Below are positions 7,345 to 13,979 of a stretch of DNA of 15,572 bases, piece after piece. Location: NCBI GenBank assembly GCA_028679405.1, contig JAJRBP010000022.1, positions 1 to 15,572 on the forward strand, read 5' to 3'. Under the pieces are notes generated by a model that did no database searches, was not told the origin of the DNA, and saw only the letters and a list, made by a program, of their open reading frames with translations. The stretch comes from Methanoregulaceae archaeon. GTDB lineage: Archaea > Halobacteriota > Methanomicrobia > Methanomicrobiales > Methanospirillaceae. Both the position numbers and the translations under genes were made by a program. Every line of letters begins with the position of its first letter. The first letter of the stretch is position 1.

Positions 7345-7641
7345 ATGGAATTTGAGATCACCAATGATAAGAGAAATGAGCTCCTTATGAGGAGAGAAGT
7401 GGATTATACTCTCCGTTTCACGGGGCCGACTCCCTCCAGGGTTCAGATCGGAGCGAAACTTGCGGCAATCCTCAACGTCAAGGAGAATCAGATCGCCCTC
7501 GATTCACTGAGGACAAGGTACGGAAGGATGGAGCTCAAGGGAAAAGTCCGGGTCTACGACTCCGACGAAGCCAGGCAGAAGACCGAACGCTCGTACCTGA
7601 CTGCACGGGGTATTCCAAAACCTAAAGAAGAAGGAGCGTAA
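7345..7641 (+). CDS. rps24e: Small ribosomal subunit protein eS24
   Basis: eS24 is a structural protein of the archaeal/eukaryotic small subunit. The 98-aa sequence has the typical start (MEFEITNDKRNELLMRREV), the central fold in which one residue pattern supports binding to rRNA (RVQIGAKLAAILNV), and the DSLRTRYGRMELKGKVRVYD strand region. The C-terminus ends in a basic KPKEEGA tail. Length matches the archaeal family. It is followed 5 nt later by rps27ae, a conserved pair in euryarchaea. Confidence 0.97.
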   Translation: MEFEITNDKRNELLMRREVDYTLRFTGPTPSRVQIGAKLAAILNVKENQIALDSLRTRYGRMELKGKVRVYDSDEARQKTERSYLTARGIPKPKEEGA

Positions 7642-7646
7642 AGGAG

Positions 7647-7829
7647 ATGGCAGCGAAGGCGAAAGCAAAGGCCGGGGGAGTGAAGAGGAGCTCCTATTTC
7701 AAGATCGAGGGTGACAAGGCAACCATCGGCAAGAAATACTGCCCGAGATGCGGGCCGGGTTTTATCCTTGCAGAACACAAGGACCGCGTTGCGTGCGGGC
7801 GATGCGGATATACTGAATTCAAAAAATAA
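7647..7829 (+). CDS. rps27ae: Small ribosomal subunit protein eS31 (S27ae)
   Basis: This is the archaeal form of the protein that eukaryotes make as a ubiquitin-S27a fusion; here it stands alone at 60 aa. It has a basic Ala/Lys-rich N-terminus and one zinc ribbon (C32-x2-C35 and C50-x2-C53, with KYCPRCGPG and ACGRCGYTEF). An AAAGGAG element at 7641-7647 lies against the ATG; part of it overlaps the rps24e stop. Kae1-Bud32 begins at the base after its stop, so the three genes are probably translated from one mRNA. Confidence 0.97.
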   Translation: MAAKAKAKAGGVKRSSYFKIEGDKATIGKKYCPRCGPGFILAEHKDRVACGRCGYTEFKK

Positions 7830-9413
7830 ATGCCATTTTCTGGGAGTGTTCTCGGTATTGAGGGCACCGCTTGGAATCTGAGTGCTGCGGTTTTCGATAA
7901 CGAACTCGTCTCGCTTTTTTCCAAACCCTATAAACCCGCAGCCGGGGGCATCCACCCGAGGGAGGCGGCCCAGCACCACGCAGCGGTAATGAAGGAGGTG
8001 ATCACCCGCGTACTCACCGATCCCTCTACGATCTCAGGGATCGCATATTCGATGGGCCCCGGACTCGGACCATGTCTCAGGTCGGTCGCCACCGCCGCCC
8101 GTTCTCTCTCCCTGGCCCTCGGTGTCCCGTTGATCGGGGTAAATCACTGTATTGCCCATGTCGAGATCGGGAGGTATGCAACAGGGTGCGACGACCCGGT
8201 GGTGCTGTATGTAAGCGGCGCGAATACCCAGGTGATCGGGTATCTGAACTCCCGATACCGGGTATTCGGGGAGACGCTCGATATCGGACTCGGAAATGCA
8301 CTCGATAAATTCGCACGGTCGAAGGGACTGCCTCATCCGGGGGGTCCTGTGATCGAGGAACTGGCGAAATCAGGATCCTATATCGAGCTCCCTTATACGG
8401 TGAAAGGAATGGACCTGGCTTTCTCAGGCCTCGTGAGCGCGGCAAAAGACAGCATTGCCGGGATGGAGGACGTCTGTTGCAGTCTCCAGGAGACTGCCTT
8501 CGCCATGTGCGTGGAAGTTGCCGAAAGGGCGCTCGCACATACCGGGAAAGAAGAGGTACTCCTTGTGGGGGGTGTGGGGGCGAACACCCGGCTCCAGGAG
8601 ATGCTGCACGTGATGGCGGAAGACCGTGGCGCAACCTTCCATGTCCCGGAGATGCGATATCTTGGGGACAACGGGGCGATGATTGCCTATACGGGGAGAC
8701 TGATGCTCGAGCACGGATGCACGACCCCGATCGAGGTCTCTCACATCAACCCGTCCTCCCGGGTCGACCAGATCGAGGTCAGTTGGAGGACTGGCTGGGA
8801 ATCCCCCTCTCCGCTTCACAATGAACCCGTGAAGGAGATCCACTGGACCGCACGCGGCGCGGAGGCAGTAGTCGGGTTCGACGGGACCTTTGTTTCGAAG
8901 CGCCGATGCTCGAAAGGTTACCGGGTATCTGGGCTCGATCGTCGGCTGATCTCCGAGCGGACAAGGACGGAGTCCCGCCTGATCGCGATGGCGCGGCGGG
9001 CCGGTGTCTCCACACCAGTAATCCGGGATATCACGGAAGATACCATCATGATGGAGATGGTCCACGGGCAGGCCATGAAAGATACCCTCACCAGTGGAAA
9101 TGCGTACGAGGCCGGGCGCACGGTAGGACTGCTCCACAGTGGCGGGATCGTTCATGGCGATCTTACGACCAGCAACATGATCATGCGGGAAGGCACCTGC
9201 GTCCTGATCGATTTCGGGCTTGCCTCCGCAACTACCGAGACGGAACCCAGAGGTGTGGACCTGCATGTATTCTTCCAGACACTCGAAAGTACCACCGATA
9301 ACGCATCAAACCTGAAAGAGGCCTTTAAAGCAGGATACTCGAGCGAGTTCGAAGGGTCGGAGGAGGTATTCCTCCGTGAGGAGGAGATCCTCCACCGGGG
9401 GAGGTATCTTTGA
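7830..9413 (+). CDS. Kae1-Bud32 fusion: tRNA t6A37 threonylcarbamoyltransferase with KEOPS kinase/ATPase
   Basis: The 527-aa protein joins two KEOPS subunits. Kae1 (~1-325) transfers threonylcarbamoyl to A37 of ANN-decoding tRNAs; Bud32 (~337-527) is a small P53RK-like kinase/ATPase that supports it. Kae1 shows metal-binding H106 and H110 in NHCIAHVE, the KGMDLAFSGL motif (192-201), the VGGVGAN nucleotide-binding segment (246-252) and D280 in LGDNGAM. Bud32 shows an ATP-contacting Lys (K357), the catalytic HGDLTTSNM (442-450, D444) and LIDFGLA (D461). Both halves appear complete. The fused form is known from several euryarchaea. The ATG abuts the rps27ae stop; the end overlaps the pyrophosphatase gene by 4 nt. 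Confidence 0.96.
   Translation: MPFSGSVLGIEGTAWNLSAAVFDNELVSLFSKPYKPAAGGIHPREAAQHHAAVMKEVITRVLTDPSTISGIAYSMGPGLGPCLRSVATAARSLSLALGVPLIGVNHCIAHVEIGRYATGCDDPVVLYVSGANTQVIGYLNSRYRVFGETLDIGLGNALDKFARSKGLPHPGGPVIEELAKSGSYIELPYTVKGMDLAFSGLVSAAKDSIAGMEDVCCSLQETAFAMCVEVAERALAHTGKEEVLLVGGVGANTRLQEMLHVMAEDRGATFHVPEMRYLGDNGAMIAYTGRLMLEHGCTTPIEVSHINPSSRVDQIEVSWRTGWESPSPLHNEPVKEIHWTARGAEAVVGFDGTFVSKRRCSKGYRVSGLDRRLISERTRTESRLIAMARRAGVSTPVIRDITEDTIMMEMVHGQAMKDTLTSGNAYEAGRTVGLLHSGGIVHGDLTTSNMIMREGTCVLIDFGLASATTETEPRGVDLHVFFQTLESTTDNASNLKEAFKAGYSSEFEGSEEVFLREEEILHRGRYL
9362..9393 (+). promoter_or_regulatory. Two consecutive perfect hairpins at the 3' end of kae1-bud32
   Basis: GGAGG-TATT-CCTCC (9362-9375) is followed 4 nt later by GGAGG-AGAT-CCTCC (9380-9393). 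Both stems are perfect, with 4-nt loops, and lie 17-48 nt before the TTG start of the next gene. The left arms resemble ribosome binding sites and the real one, GGAGGT at 9400-9405, follows unpaired. Structure is seen; a role in coupling or RNA processing is inferred. They may simply be Glu/Arg codon effects. Confidence 0.4.
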
Positions 9414-9976
9414 GGCTTGCCATAGTAACCGGGAACCGGCACAAGGCGGATGAGATTGCTGCGTTTTTCGCCGGGATCCTCGAGACAGAGCATGTAGGTA
9501 TGGACTGCCCCGAGTACCGTGACGACGATGTCGGGGAGATCACGAGACAGAAGGCGATTTTTGCGTTCAACACCCTTCGCAGGCCCCTCATCGTTGACGA
9601 TACCGGATTTTCGGTGGAAGCACTCAAAGGATTTCCCGGTCCTTATGCGGCGTATGTCCAGCGGACAATCGGAAACGAGGGGATTCTCCGGCTGCTTTCA
9701 GGTGTGGATAACAGGCGTGCATTTTTCGAGACCGCGATAGGGTATGCAGACGACCGGGGAGTCCGGATATTTCGCGGCAGGATCGACGGCTTCATCGGCG
9801 GGCCAAGGGGGGACAATGGATTCGGGTATGACCCGATCTTCGAAACCGGTGGAAAGACCCTGGCCGAGATGACGCTTGCAGACAAGTGCCATATCTCGCA
9901 CAGGGCCCGGGCCCTCGAATCGCTCCTGGAATGGCTCCGGTGCGAGGGACTGGCTTACCCCGTGACTAAGGAATGA
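9410..9976 (+). CDS. rdgB: XTP/dITP pyrophosphatase (RdgB/HAM1 family)
   Basis: The enzyme hydrolyses deaminated purine nucleotides (dITP, ITP, XTP) to the monophosphate, keeping them out of DNA and RNA. The 188-aa protein shows the family pattern: TGN (7-9) with K12, VDDTGF (62-67) with metal-binding acids, FPGPYAAYV, FGYDP (138-142) and ISHR (162-165). The usual EKN before ISHR is DKCH here. I chose TTG at 9410 because it starts at the conserved first strand (LAIVTGN), overlaps the previous stop as TTGA, and has GGAGGT 4 nt upstream. It is the last gene of the long plus-strand cluster. Confidence 0.95.
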   Translation: MRLAIVTGNRHKADEIAAFFAGILETEHVGMDCPEYRDDDVGEITRQKAIFAFNTLRRPLIVDDTGFSVEALKGFPGPYAAYVQRTIGNEGILRLLSGVDNRRAFFETAIGYADDRGVRIFRGRIDGFIGGPRGDNGFGYDPIFETGGKTLAEMTLADKCHISHRARALESLLEWLRCEGLAYPVTKE

Positions 9977-9984
9977 ATAAAACC

Positions 9985-10077
9985 ATGAACTGCGGGTGTT
10001 TCGGGCTGGTTCCCAGGATCAATGATATGAGTACAGCCGGGTGTAGCACCGGCCTCATGTGGATGACGCCGTCATGA
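9985..10077 (+). CDS. Possible 30-codon leader ORF before the YkgJ-like gene
   Basis: A short ORF starts MNCGCFGLVPRIND and ends with TGA at 10075-10077, which overlaps the ATG at 10074 of the next gene in an ATGA arrangement. It has three Cys residues (3, 5, 20) and covers two hairpins. No clear ribosome binding site precedes it; a leaderless start is possible. It may be chance, since 30 codons without a stop are common. Included because of its exact coupling position. Confidence 0.25.
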   Translation: MNCGCFGLVPRINDMSTAGCSTGLMWMTPS

Positions 10078-10094
10078 CGCCGGATTCGATCCGG
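10036..10094 (+). promoter_or_regulatory. Cluster of three inverted repeats over the start of the YkgJ-like gene
   Basis: Three stems follow one another: GCCGGGTG-TAG-CACCGGC (10036-10053, one bulged G), ATGACG-C-CGTCAT (10063-10075) and CCGGAT-TCG-ATCCGG (10080-10094). Both candidate start codons (GTG 10059, ATG 10074) lie between or within them. This could be a structured leader, a regulator-binding region or chance in GC-rich DNA; no known riboswitch is recognised. Confidence 0.45.
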
Positions 10095-10793
10095 AGTTTG
10101 ATCAACAGGCGACGGGTGGATCTCCAGGAGACAGCAGGGTATCCGATCGAGCGTCTGGCTGAGATCATACGCGAAGTAGGGTTCTCATGCGATTGCTGTA
10201 CCCGGTGCTGCACCGCCGATTTTAATGGTCATGTATTCCTCCTTGATAAAGACGCGGCGAAGATCAGGACCCTCGAACCAGCTGGTCTGGTCCCGGCGCC
10301 GGGATACGAGTTCTGCGACCAGCACGGCATGTTTTACGTCTCCGGGTACTCTCTCCGCACCCGTCCGGACGGCACCTGCATATTCCTGCTCAACGACCGG
10401 TGCCGGATTTATGCGGATCGCCCGGAGATCTGCAGGGTATACCCGTATATGCTGCACCGGGAGCCCGACGATGCCGGGGTCCTGGACTGGCGCCAGATCA
10501 GCGGCCTCGACGAACATGGGACTTATCACGACAAGATTTCAGACGACGAGTCTCTGACGATTGCCAGGATGACAAAGGAGTACGAACTCTCATTCCTCTC
10601 GCAGGAGATAGCATTCCTGGAGTTCATTCTCGAGTATTTCGAACGTCAGGGCCTTCGACACGTGAAACGTGTGTACGACCTCCGTATGCGGGATTTCCAT
10701 AAAGGTCACTCCATCGATGTGTACGTCTGGAATGGCCACGGTCTTGAACTGAACGCGGTCGGAAAAAAAGTATCGGGAACAGGAGCTGGATAG
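10074..10793 (+). CDS. YkgJ-like Cys-cluster protein (putative Fe-S or zinc binding)
   Basis: This 239-aa protein resembles the YkgJ/UPF0153 family, whose biochemical function is poorly defined. Seen: an N-terminal Cys cluster FSCDCCTRCC (C39, C41, C42, C45, C46 from the ATG start), a middle TCIFLLNDRCRIYADRPEICRVYPY segment with three more Cys and the family RPxxCRxYP pattern, and a helical charged C-terminal half (~155-239) ending in a V-rich tail. In other members such Cys sets are thought to hold a metal or Fe-S cluster. The start is uncertain: ATG 10074 gives the ATGA overlap with a short ORF, GTG 10059 adds five residues (MDDAV). It stands 97 bp after the operon above and is convergent with the next gene. 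Confidence 0.8.
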   Translation: MTPDSIRSLINRRRVDLQETAGYPIERLAEIIREVGFSCDCCTRCCTADFNGHVFLLDKDAAKIRTLEPAGLVPAPGYEFCDQHGMFYVSGYSLRTRPDGTCIFLLNDRCRIYADRPEICRVYPYMLHREPDDAGVLDWRQISGLDEHGTYHDKISDDESLTIARMTKEYELSFLSQEIAFLEFILEYFERQGLRHVKRVYDLRMRDFHKGHSIDVYVWNGHGLELNAVGKKVSGTGAG

Positions 10794-10815
10794 TGAGGGG
10801 TACTATCCCTTTTCT
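10788..10815 (+). terminator. Stem-loop between convergent genes, with stop codons in both arms
   Basis: GGATAGT (10788-10794) pairs perfectly with ACTATCC (10802-10808) around a 7-nt loop, followed on the plus strand by CTTTTCT. The TAG stop of the YkgJ-like gene lies in the left arm, and the TAG stop of the minus-strand gene lies in the right arm. For the minus strand a T7 run occurs at 10769-10763. It probably ends transcription from both sides. Inferred from structure. Confidence 0.6.
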
Positions 10816-11021
10816 ATCATCTGCTTGACCATTTTATACGTCTCGATCTTGAACTGGAGCTGTTTCACCCACGCCTCCTTCATCATGATCTTCGCCTCGA
10901 TCTTACGGGCGATGAGCTTCTTGACCTGGTCGTCAGAGAGCCGCTCCCACATCTTCTCCATGAGCTGATCCTGCGCCGGATGCATCATTCCCATACCATG
11001 CATTCCCATGTGCTCTGTCAT
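10803..11021 (-). CDS. Small Met/His-rich hypothetical protein
   Basis: I do not recognise this 72-aa protein. It starts MTEHMGMHGMGMMHP, so the first 14 residues hold six Met and three His, a composition like Met-rich copper- or silver-binding segments. The rest (~16-72) is amphipathic and helical (LMEKMWERLSDDQVKKLIARKIEAK), rich in Lys, Glu and Met, with no Cys, no signal peptide and no membrane segment. I prefer the ATG at 11021, because GGAGGTGA (11036-11029) sits 7 nt upstream; an in-frame ATG at 11042 would place that site inside the coding region. A TATA box and a 5' hairpin precede it. It may be a small helical structural or metal-linked protein; no function is assigned. Confidence 0.7.
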   Translation of the reverse strand: MTEHMGMHGMGMMHPAQDQLMEKMWERLSDDQVKKLIARKIEAKIMMKEAWVKQLQFKIETYKMVKQMIEKG

Positions 11022-11050
11022 CCTCCACTCACCTCCATTCATCTTCTGGT

Positions 11051-11066
11051 GTCCGGATTATCGGAC
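11051..11066 (-). promoter_or_regulatory. Hairpin at the predicted mRNA 5' end of the Met/His-rich gene
   Basis: On the minus strand GTCCG-ATAATC-CGGAC forms a perfect 5-bp stem. It begins almost exactly where transcription should start given the TATA box at 11097-11091, so the mRNA may open with a stem-loop, leaving the GGAGGTGA site free downstream. Inferred. Confidence 0.35.
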
Positions 11067-11090
11067 GAGATGCCTGTGTCTCATTCAATA

Positions 11091-11097
11091 TTTATAT
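11091..11097 (-). promoter_or_regulatory. Predicted TATA box for the Met/His-rich gene
   Basis: The minus-strand sequence ATATAAA lies directly after the alkA stop codon and about 70 nt before the ATG at 11021, giving a leader of ~45 nt. It suggests independent transcription from alkA. Confidence 0.55.
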
Positions 11098-12045
11098 CTA
11101 TCTCAGATCGGATTTGGAGGATGTTATCTGCAATTTTTCAGCCATGATCAGGTAAAATGCTGAAAGGCCTTTCCAGTTTCCCCATCGCTCCGCAATCACC
11201 CTCGCCTCCTCCCCGGAGATCGCCCTTCCTCCGCTGTACGTCCGGGAGATCAGCCGCCTGATGCCAAGGTCGTCGGCCGGGAACGCGTCGAGCCGGCCCA
11301 GCCCGCGGAGAAGGGTAAGTTCCGCAGTCCAGGTGCCGACTCCCCTCAGCTTCCGGAGTTCCCCGATCATTTCATCGGTTCCTGAAAGACCGGAGAGTGA
11401 TTCGAGATCGAGAGCCCCTTCATGGATTGCACGCGAGATCGTGATGACATATTCCGTTTTTTTCCAGGAAAGCCCGCACTCTCTCAGGCCTTCAGGAGTT
11501 GCCGCGGCAAGTCGCCCTGGACCGGGAAATGCGTAGATCTTTAAACCCCCGACCTCGAGCTGGTCCCCGTATTTCAGGACCAGCCGCCGCTGCATCGCGT
11601 GAGCAGCACCAAGAGAGATCTGCTGCTCGATTATCGAGTCAACGAGGGCTTCGTAGACAGAAGGAGTCCGGGGGCTTTTGAGGCCACGAAGGTCCCGGGT
11701 CAGATCTGAGAGAACCGGGTCCTCATGGACGGCATTATAGAACGGCTGGAGATCGAGGTCCAGGTTGAGAATCCAGGAAAGCTTGTCCCCCGCCTCGTCT
11801 TTCTCTTTTTTTTCCAACGGGTAATTCGAGCTCAACCGGGCTTTCAGGACCGGTTTCTCAACTTCCCCGGCTGACGTGACACGTGACAGTGCCAGGCCGT
11901 CCCGGAGCCGCAGAGCCTGCGAGAACCGGCCACTCTCATACCGGCTGAATGAAGGTTCCCCTCCCGAGAAGATCGAAGCGCTCAGATCGAAGTCATAGGG
12001 AGACCTCGGCCTGATTGTGAGATTTGCATGATAGTTCGTACTCAT
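11098..12045 (-). CDS. DNA-3-methyladenine glycosylase II-like (AlkA/HhH-GPD family)
   Basis: AlkA-type enzymes cut alkylated bases from DNA to start base excision repair. The 315-aa protein has an N-terminal AlkA_N-like beta domain (~1-105) and a helical HhH-GPD domain (~115-310) with the hairpin-helix-hairpin LRGVGTWTAEL (GVGTWTAE at 235-242) and the catalytic Asp D259 in the FPADDLGIRR motif, equivalent to AlkA D238. No C-terminal Fe-S Cys set is seen, which argues against Nth/MutY. I chose ATG at 12045 because recognisable sequence (NYHANLTIRP) begins there; a longer in-frame start at 12177 adds 44 residues without family features. A TATA-like element lies ~45 nt upstream. The GNAT gene lies upstream on the same strand after a 288-bp gap. 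Confidence 0.9.
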   Translation of the reverse strand: MSTNYHANLTIRPRSPYDFDLSASIFSGGEPSFSRYESGRFSQALRLRDGLALSRVTSAGEVEKPVLKARLSSNYPLEKKEKDEAGDKLSWILNLDLDLQPFYNAVHEDPVLSDLTRDLRGLKSPRTPSVYEALVDSIIEQQISLGAAHAMQRRLVLKYGDQLEVGGLKIYAFPGPGRLAAATPEGLRECGLSWKKTEYVITISRAIHEGALDLESLSGLSGTDEMIGELRKLRGVGTWTAELTLLRGLGRLDAFPADDLGIRRLISRTYSGGRAISGEEARVIAERWGNWKGLSAFYLIMAEKLQITSSKSDLR

Positions 12046-12084
12046 GAAGTCATGTCCACCGGGGGTACCCGTTTTCCATCCCCG

Positions 12085-12094
12085 GTTTAATATT
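12085..12094 (-). promoter_or_regulatory. Possible TATA box of the AlkA-like gene
   Basis: The minus strand reads AATATTAAACC about 45 nt before the ATG at 12045, preceded by a GCGAAAGG stretch that could serve as BRE. Transcription would start near 12060, giving a short leader with a GGTGGA element. A second A/T-rich site (12139-12147) is an alternative. Confidence 0.4.
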
Positions 12095-12242
12095 CCTTTC
12101 GCCGAATCCTCTAAAGGTCCCACAGGTAACCCCGGACCTCTTAAAAAGGGTTCCGTGGTTGTTTCCGCACCGTGCATTTATGGGGAAGGGCGCTTTTACG
12201 GAACCATTCGCGGGCATCGGGTAGTGATCATGAGCATCCGGC

Positions 12243-12271
12243 GTCCACGGTCCGGATAAATGCCGGTGGAC
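12243..12271 (-). other. Inverted repeat in the GNAT-alkA gap
   Basis: GTCCAC (12243-12248) pairs with GTGGAC (12266-12271), extended by two G-C pairs across a bulged G. It lies ~63 nt after the GNAT gene on the minus strand, with no T-run directly after it, so a terminator role is weakly supported. I see no gene in the remainder of 12046-12333. Confidence 0.35.
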
Positions 12272-12333
12272 AAGTCTGACCGATCTCTCCTTCCAGTCCT
12301 GGTATCCGATCTTCGTACCCGGTTACCCACGGT

Positions 12334-12807
12334 TTACCTCTCCTTCCGCTGCATTACCACAAGTCTTCTGGCAAACCCGAATTTCTCGTAAAAAGCAAAG
12401 GCCTCATGGTTTCCTTCCGCGACCGCAATCGTGATCGGTGAAGCTCTTTCCCTATCGAACCACCCGAGTGCACCGGCCACGAGCCTGCTGCCGATCCCCC
12501 GCCCCCGGAAATTCCGATCCACGAGTATCGAATCGATCTCCCCCGCCCTTTCACCTGATACGGTCGCGACGCAGTATGCTACTGGCAGATCATTCCCCTC
12601 GATTTCGGCGATTTCTATCCTGATCTTCCCTGAATCCGCCTTCTTTCTGAGTTCGGAGGCCCGGTCTTCGAACTTCCGATCTTCATAGACATATCTGAAA
12701 TCGACTGAGCGAGTGGCCGCTTCCCTGATGAGCTCTTCCCAAAGAGACCTGATGCGTTCGAGATCCTTTGGCGGGATCGTCCGGTATCTGATATCTTTCA
12801 TCTTCAC
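12334..12807 (-). CDS. GNAT-family N-acetyltransferase
   Basis: This 157-aa protein has the GNAT fold, which moves acetyl from acetyl-CoA to an amine. Motif A, with the pyrophosphate-binding loop RGRGIG (101-106), follows the IDSILVDRNFRG strand; motif B is the NHEAFAFYEKFGF segment (133-145), typical of family members. The N-terminal third (~10-60) is charged and helical. The substrate cannot be told from sequence. The start is GTG at 12807 or ATG at 12801; the GGTGA near 12808 is too close to serve the ATG well, so GTG or a leaderless ATG are both possible. It is divergent from GAPDH across a 116-bp gap. Confidence 0.88.
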   Translation of the reverse strand: MKMKDIRYRTIPPKDLERIRSLWEELIREAATRSVDFRYVYEDRKFEDRASELRKKADSGKIRIEIAEIEGNDLPVAYCVATVSGERAGEIDSILVDRNFRGRGIGSRLVAGALGWFDRERASPITIAVAEGNHEAFAFYEKFGFARRLVVMQRKER

Positions 12808-12891
12808 CCCGATTCCGGAGGGTCTCCAAATCCCTGACCCTTCCTGTTGTGAAAGTCCTGCCAGGATCGCACGGACAGGAATTAGAGAATC

Positions 12892-12899
12892 TTTATATC
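12892..12899 (+). promoter_or_regulatory. Predicted TATA box of the GAPDH gene
   Basis: TTTATATC is centred about 28 nt before the ATG at 12924. With the usual archaeal spacing of ~25-27 nt, transcription starts at or within a few bases of the ATG, so the mRNA is probably leaderless. No GGAGG element lies before the ATG, in agreement. Confidence 0.65.
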
Positions 12900-12923
12900 A
12901 TGAGATTCATCACTCAAGTTCAT

Positions 12924-13943
12924 ATGATTAAGGTCGCCATCAACGGGTACGGAACTATCGGAAAGCGGGTCGCGGATGCGGTTGCCGCACAAAAGGACAT
13001 GAAGATCATCGGGGTCTCTAAGACCCGCCCGAGCGCCGAGGCTTTTATTGCGCAGCAGCGCGGGTATCCCCTTTATCTTGCGGATCTCGCGAAGAAGAGC
13101 TCCTGTGAGAATCTTGGTCTCAAGGTCTCGGGAAATGTCGAGGATATGATCAAACAGGCCGATATCGTGATCGACGCAACGCCCGGCGATGTCGGCGCAA
13201 AGAACAAGCCGGTTTACGAGCGACTTGGGGTAAAAGCAATATTCCAGGGCGGTGAAGAGCACGAGGTCGCAGGCTTCTCCTTCAACTCGGACTGCAATTA
13301 CAAGGACGCGATCGGGCGGCAGTTTGCCAGGGTCGTCTCATGCAATACGACCGGACTGTGCCGGATTATCCAGGCGATGGACAAGGAATACGGCGTTGCG
13401 AAGGTCAGGGCGGTCATGGTCCGGCGGGGTTCTGACCCGGGAGAAGTGAAGAAAGGACCTATCGACGCGGTCGTTCTGAACCCGGTAACGATCCCGAGCC
13501 ATCACGGCCCCGATGTCCTTACGGTCCTTCCGCATATCCAGATCGTCACCATGGCGATGATCGTCCCCACCACGATGATGCACATGCATGCGATCCAGAT
13601 GGACCTTGCAAAACAGGGTTCCAGGGAACGCGTGATTGAAATTATCGAGCGTCATCCGCGGATGGGCCTGGTAAGGAAGGGAACGGGGATCACGAGCACC
13701 GCGGAACTCAAGGAGTACGCGATGGATCTCGGGCGGTGTCGTGCAGACCTCTGGGAAAACGGGATCTTCGAGGAATCGATCTCGGTCGCAGGGAAGGAAT
13801 TGTACCTGTTCCAGGCGATTCACCAGGAGGCCGACGTCGTGGTCGAGAACGTGGATGCGATCAGGGCCATGATGGGGACGGTCAAGGATCCCGCGGTCTC
13901 GGTCAGAATGACCAACGAGGCGATGGGCCTCAAGGCGTTATAG
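12924..13943 (+). CDS. gap: Type II glyceraldehyde-3-phosphate dehydrogenase (archaeal)
   Basis: Archaeal type II GAPDH oxidises glyceraldehyde 3-phosphate to 1,3-bisphosphoglycerate, or runs in reverse for gluconeogenesis in autotrophic methanogens, with NAD(P). The 339-aa protein has the N-terminal Rossmann motif (VAINGYGTIGKRVADAV, 4-20), the catalytic Cys C140 in VSCNTTGLCR, the RRGSDPGEVKKGP segment (168-179) and the SHHGPDV His pair (193-194). Length fits the family. I chose ATG at 12924 because it begins the first beta strand directly and the TATA box fits; an upstream in-frame start at 12849 would place the TATA box inside the gene. TyrRS follows after 36 bp. Confidence 0.96.
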   Translation: MIKVAINGYGTIGKRVADAVAAQKDMKIIGVSKTRPSAEAFIAQQRGYPLYLADLAKKSSCENLGLKVSGNVEDMIKQADIVIDATPGDVGAKNKPVYERLGVKAIFQGGEEHEVAGFSFNSDCNYKDAIGRQFARVVSCNTTGLCRIIQAMDKEYGVAKVRAVMVRRGSDPGEVKKGPIDAVVLNPVTIPSHHGPDVLTVLPHIQIVTMAMIVPTTMMHMHAIQMDLAKQGSRERVIEIIERHPRMGLVRKGTGITSTAELKEYAMDLGRCRADLWENGIFEESISVAGKELYLFQAIHQEADVVVENVDAIRAMMGTVKDPAVSVRMTNEAMGLKAL

Positions 13944-13979
13944 AATACCATTAACTTCGTTCCCACCCCATAATTTCTG

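Noticed and set aside
8424..9266. 280-codon open frame antisense to kae1-bud32
   Set aside because: It is wholly within a well-supported gene; its composition is typical of an antisense shadow in GC-rich DNA.
12046..12177. 44-residue N-terminal extension of the AlkA-like protein
   Set aside because: The extension is Gly/Pro-rich without family features and would swallow the likely promoter; the ATG at 12045 fits better.
12849..12923. 25-residue N-terminal extension of GAPDH
   Set aside because: It would place the TATA box inside the gene; type II GAPDH begins directly at the Rossmann strand.
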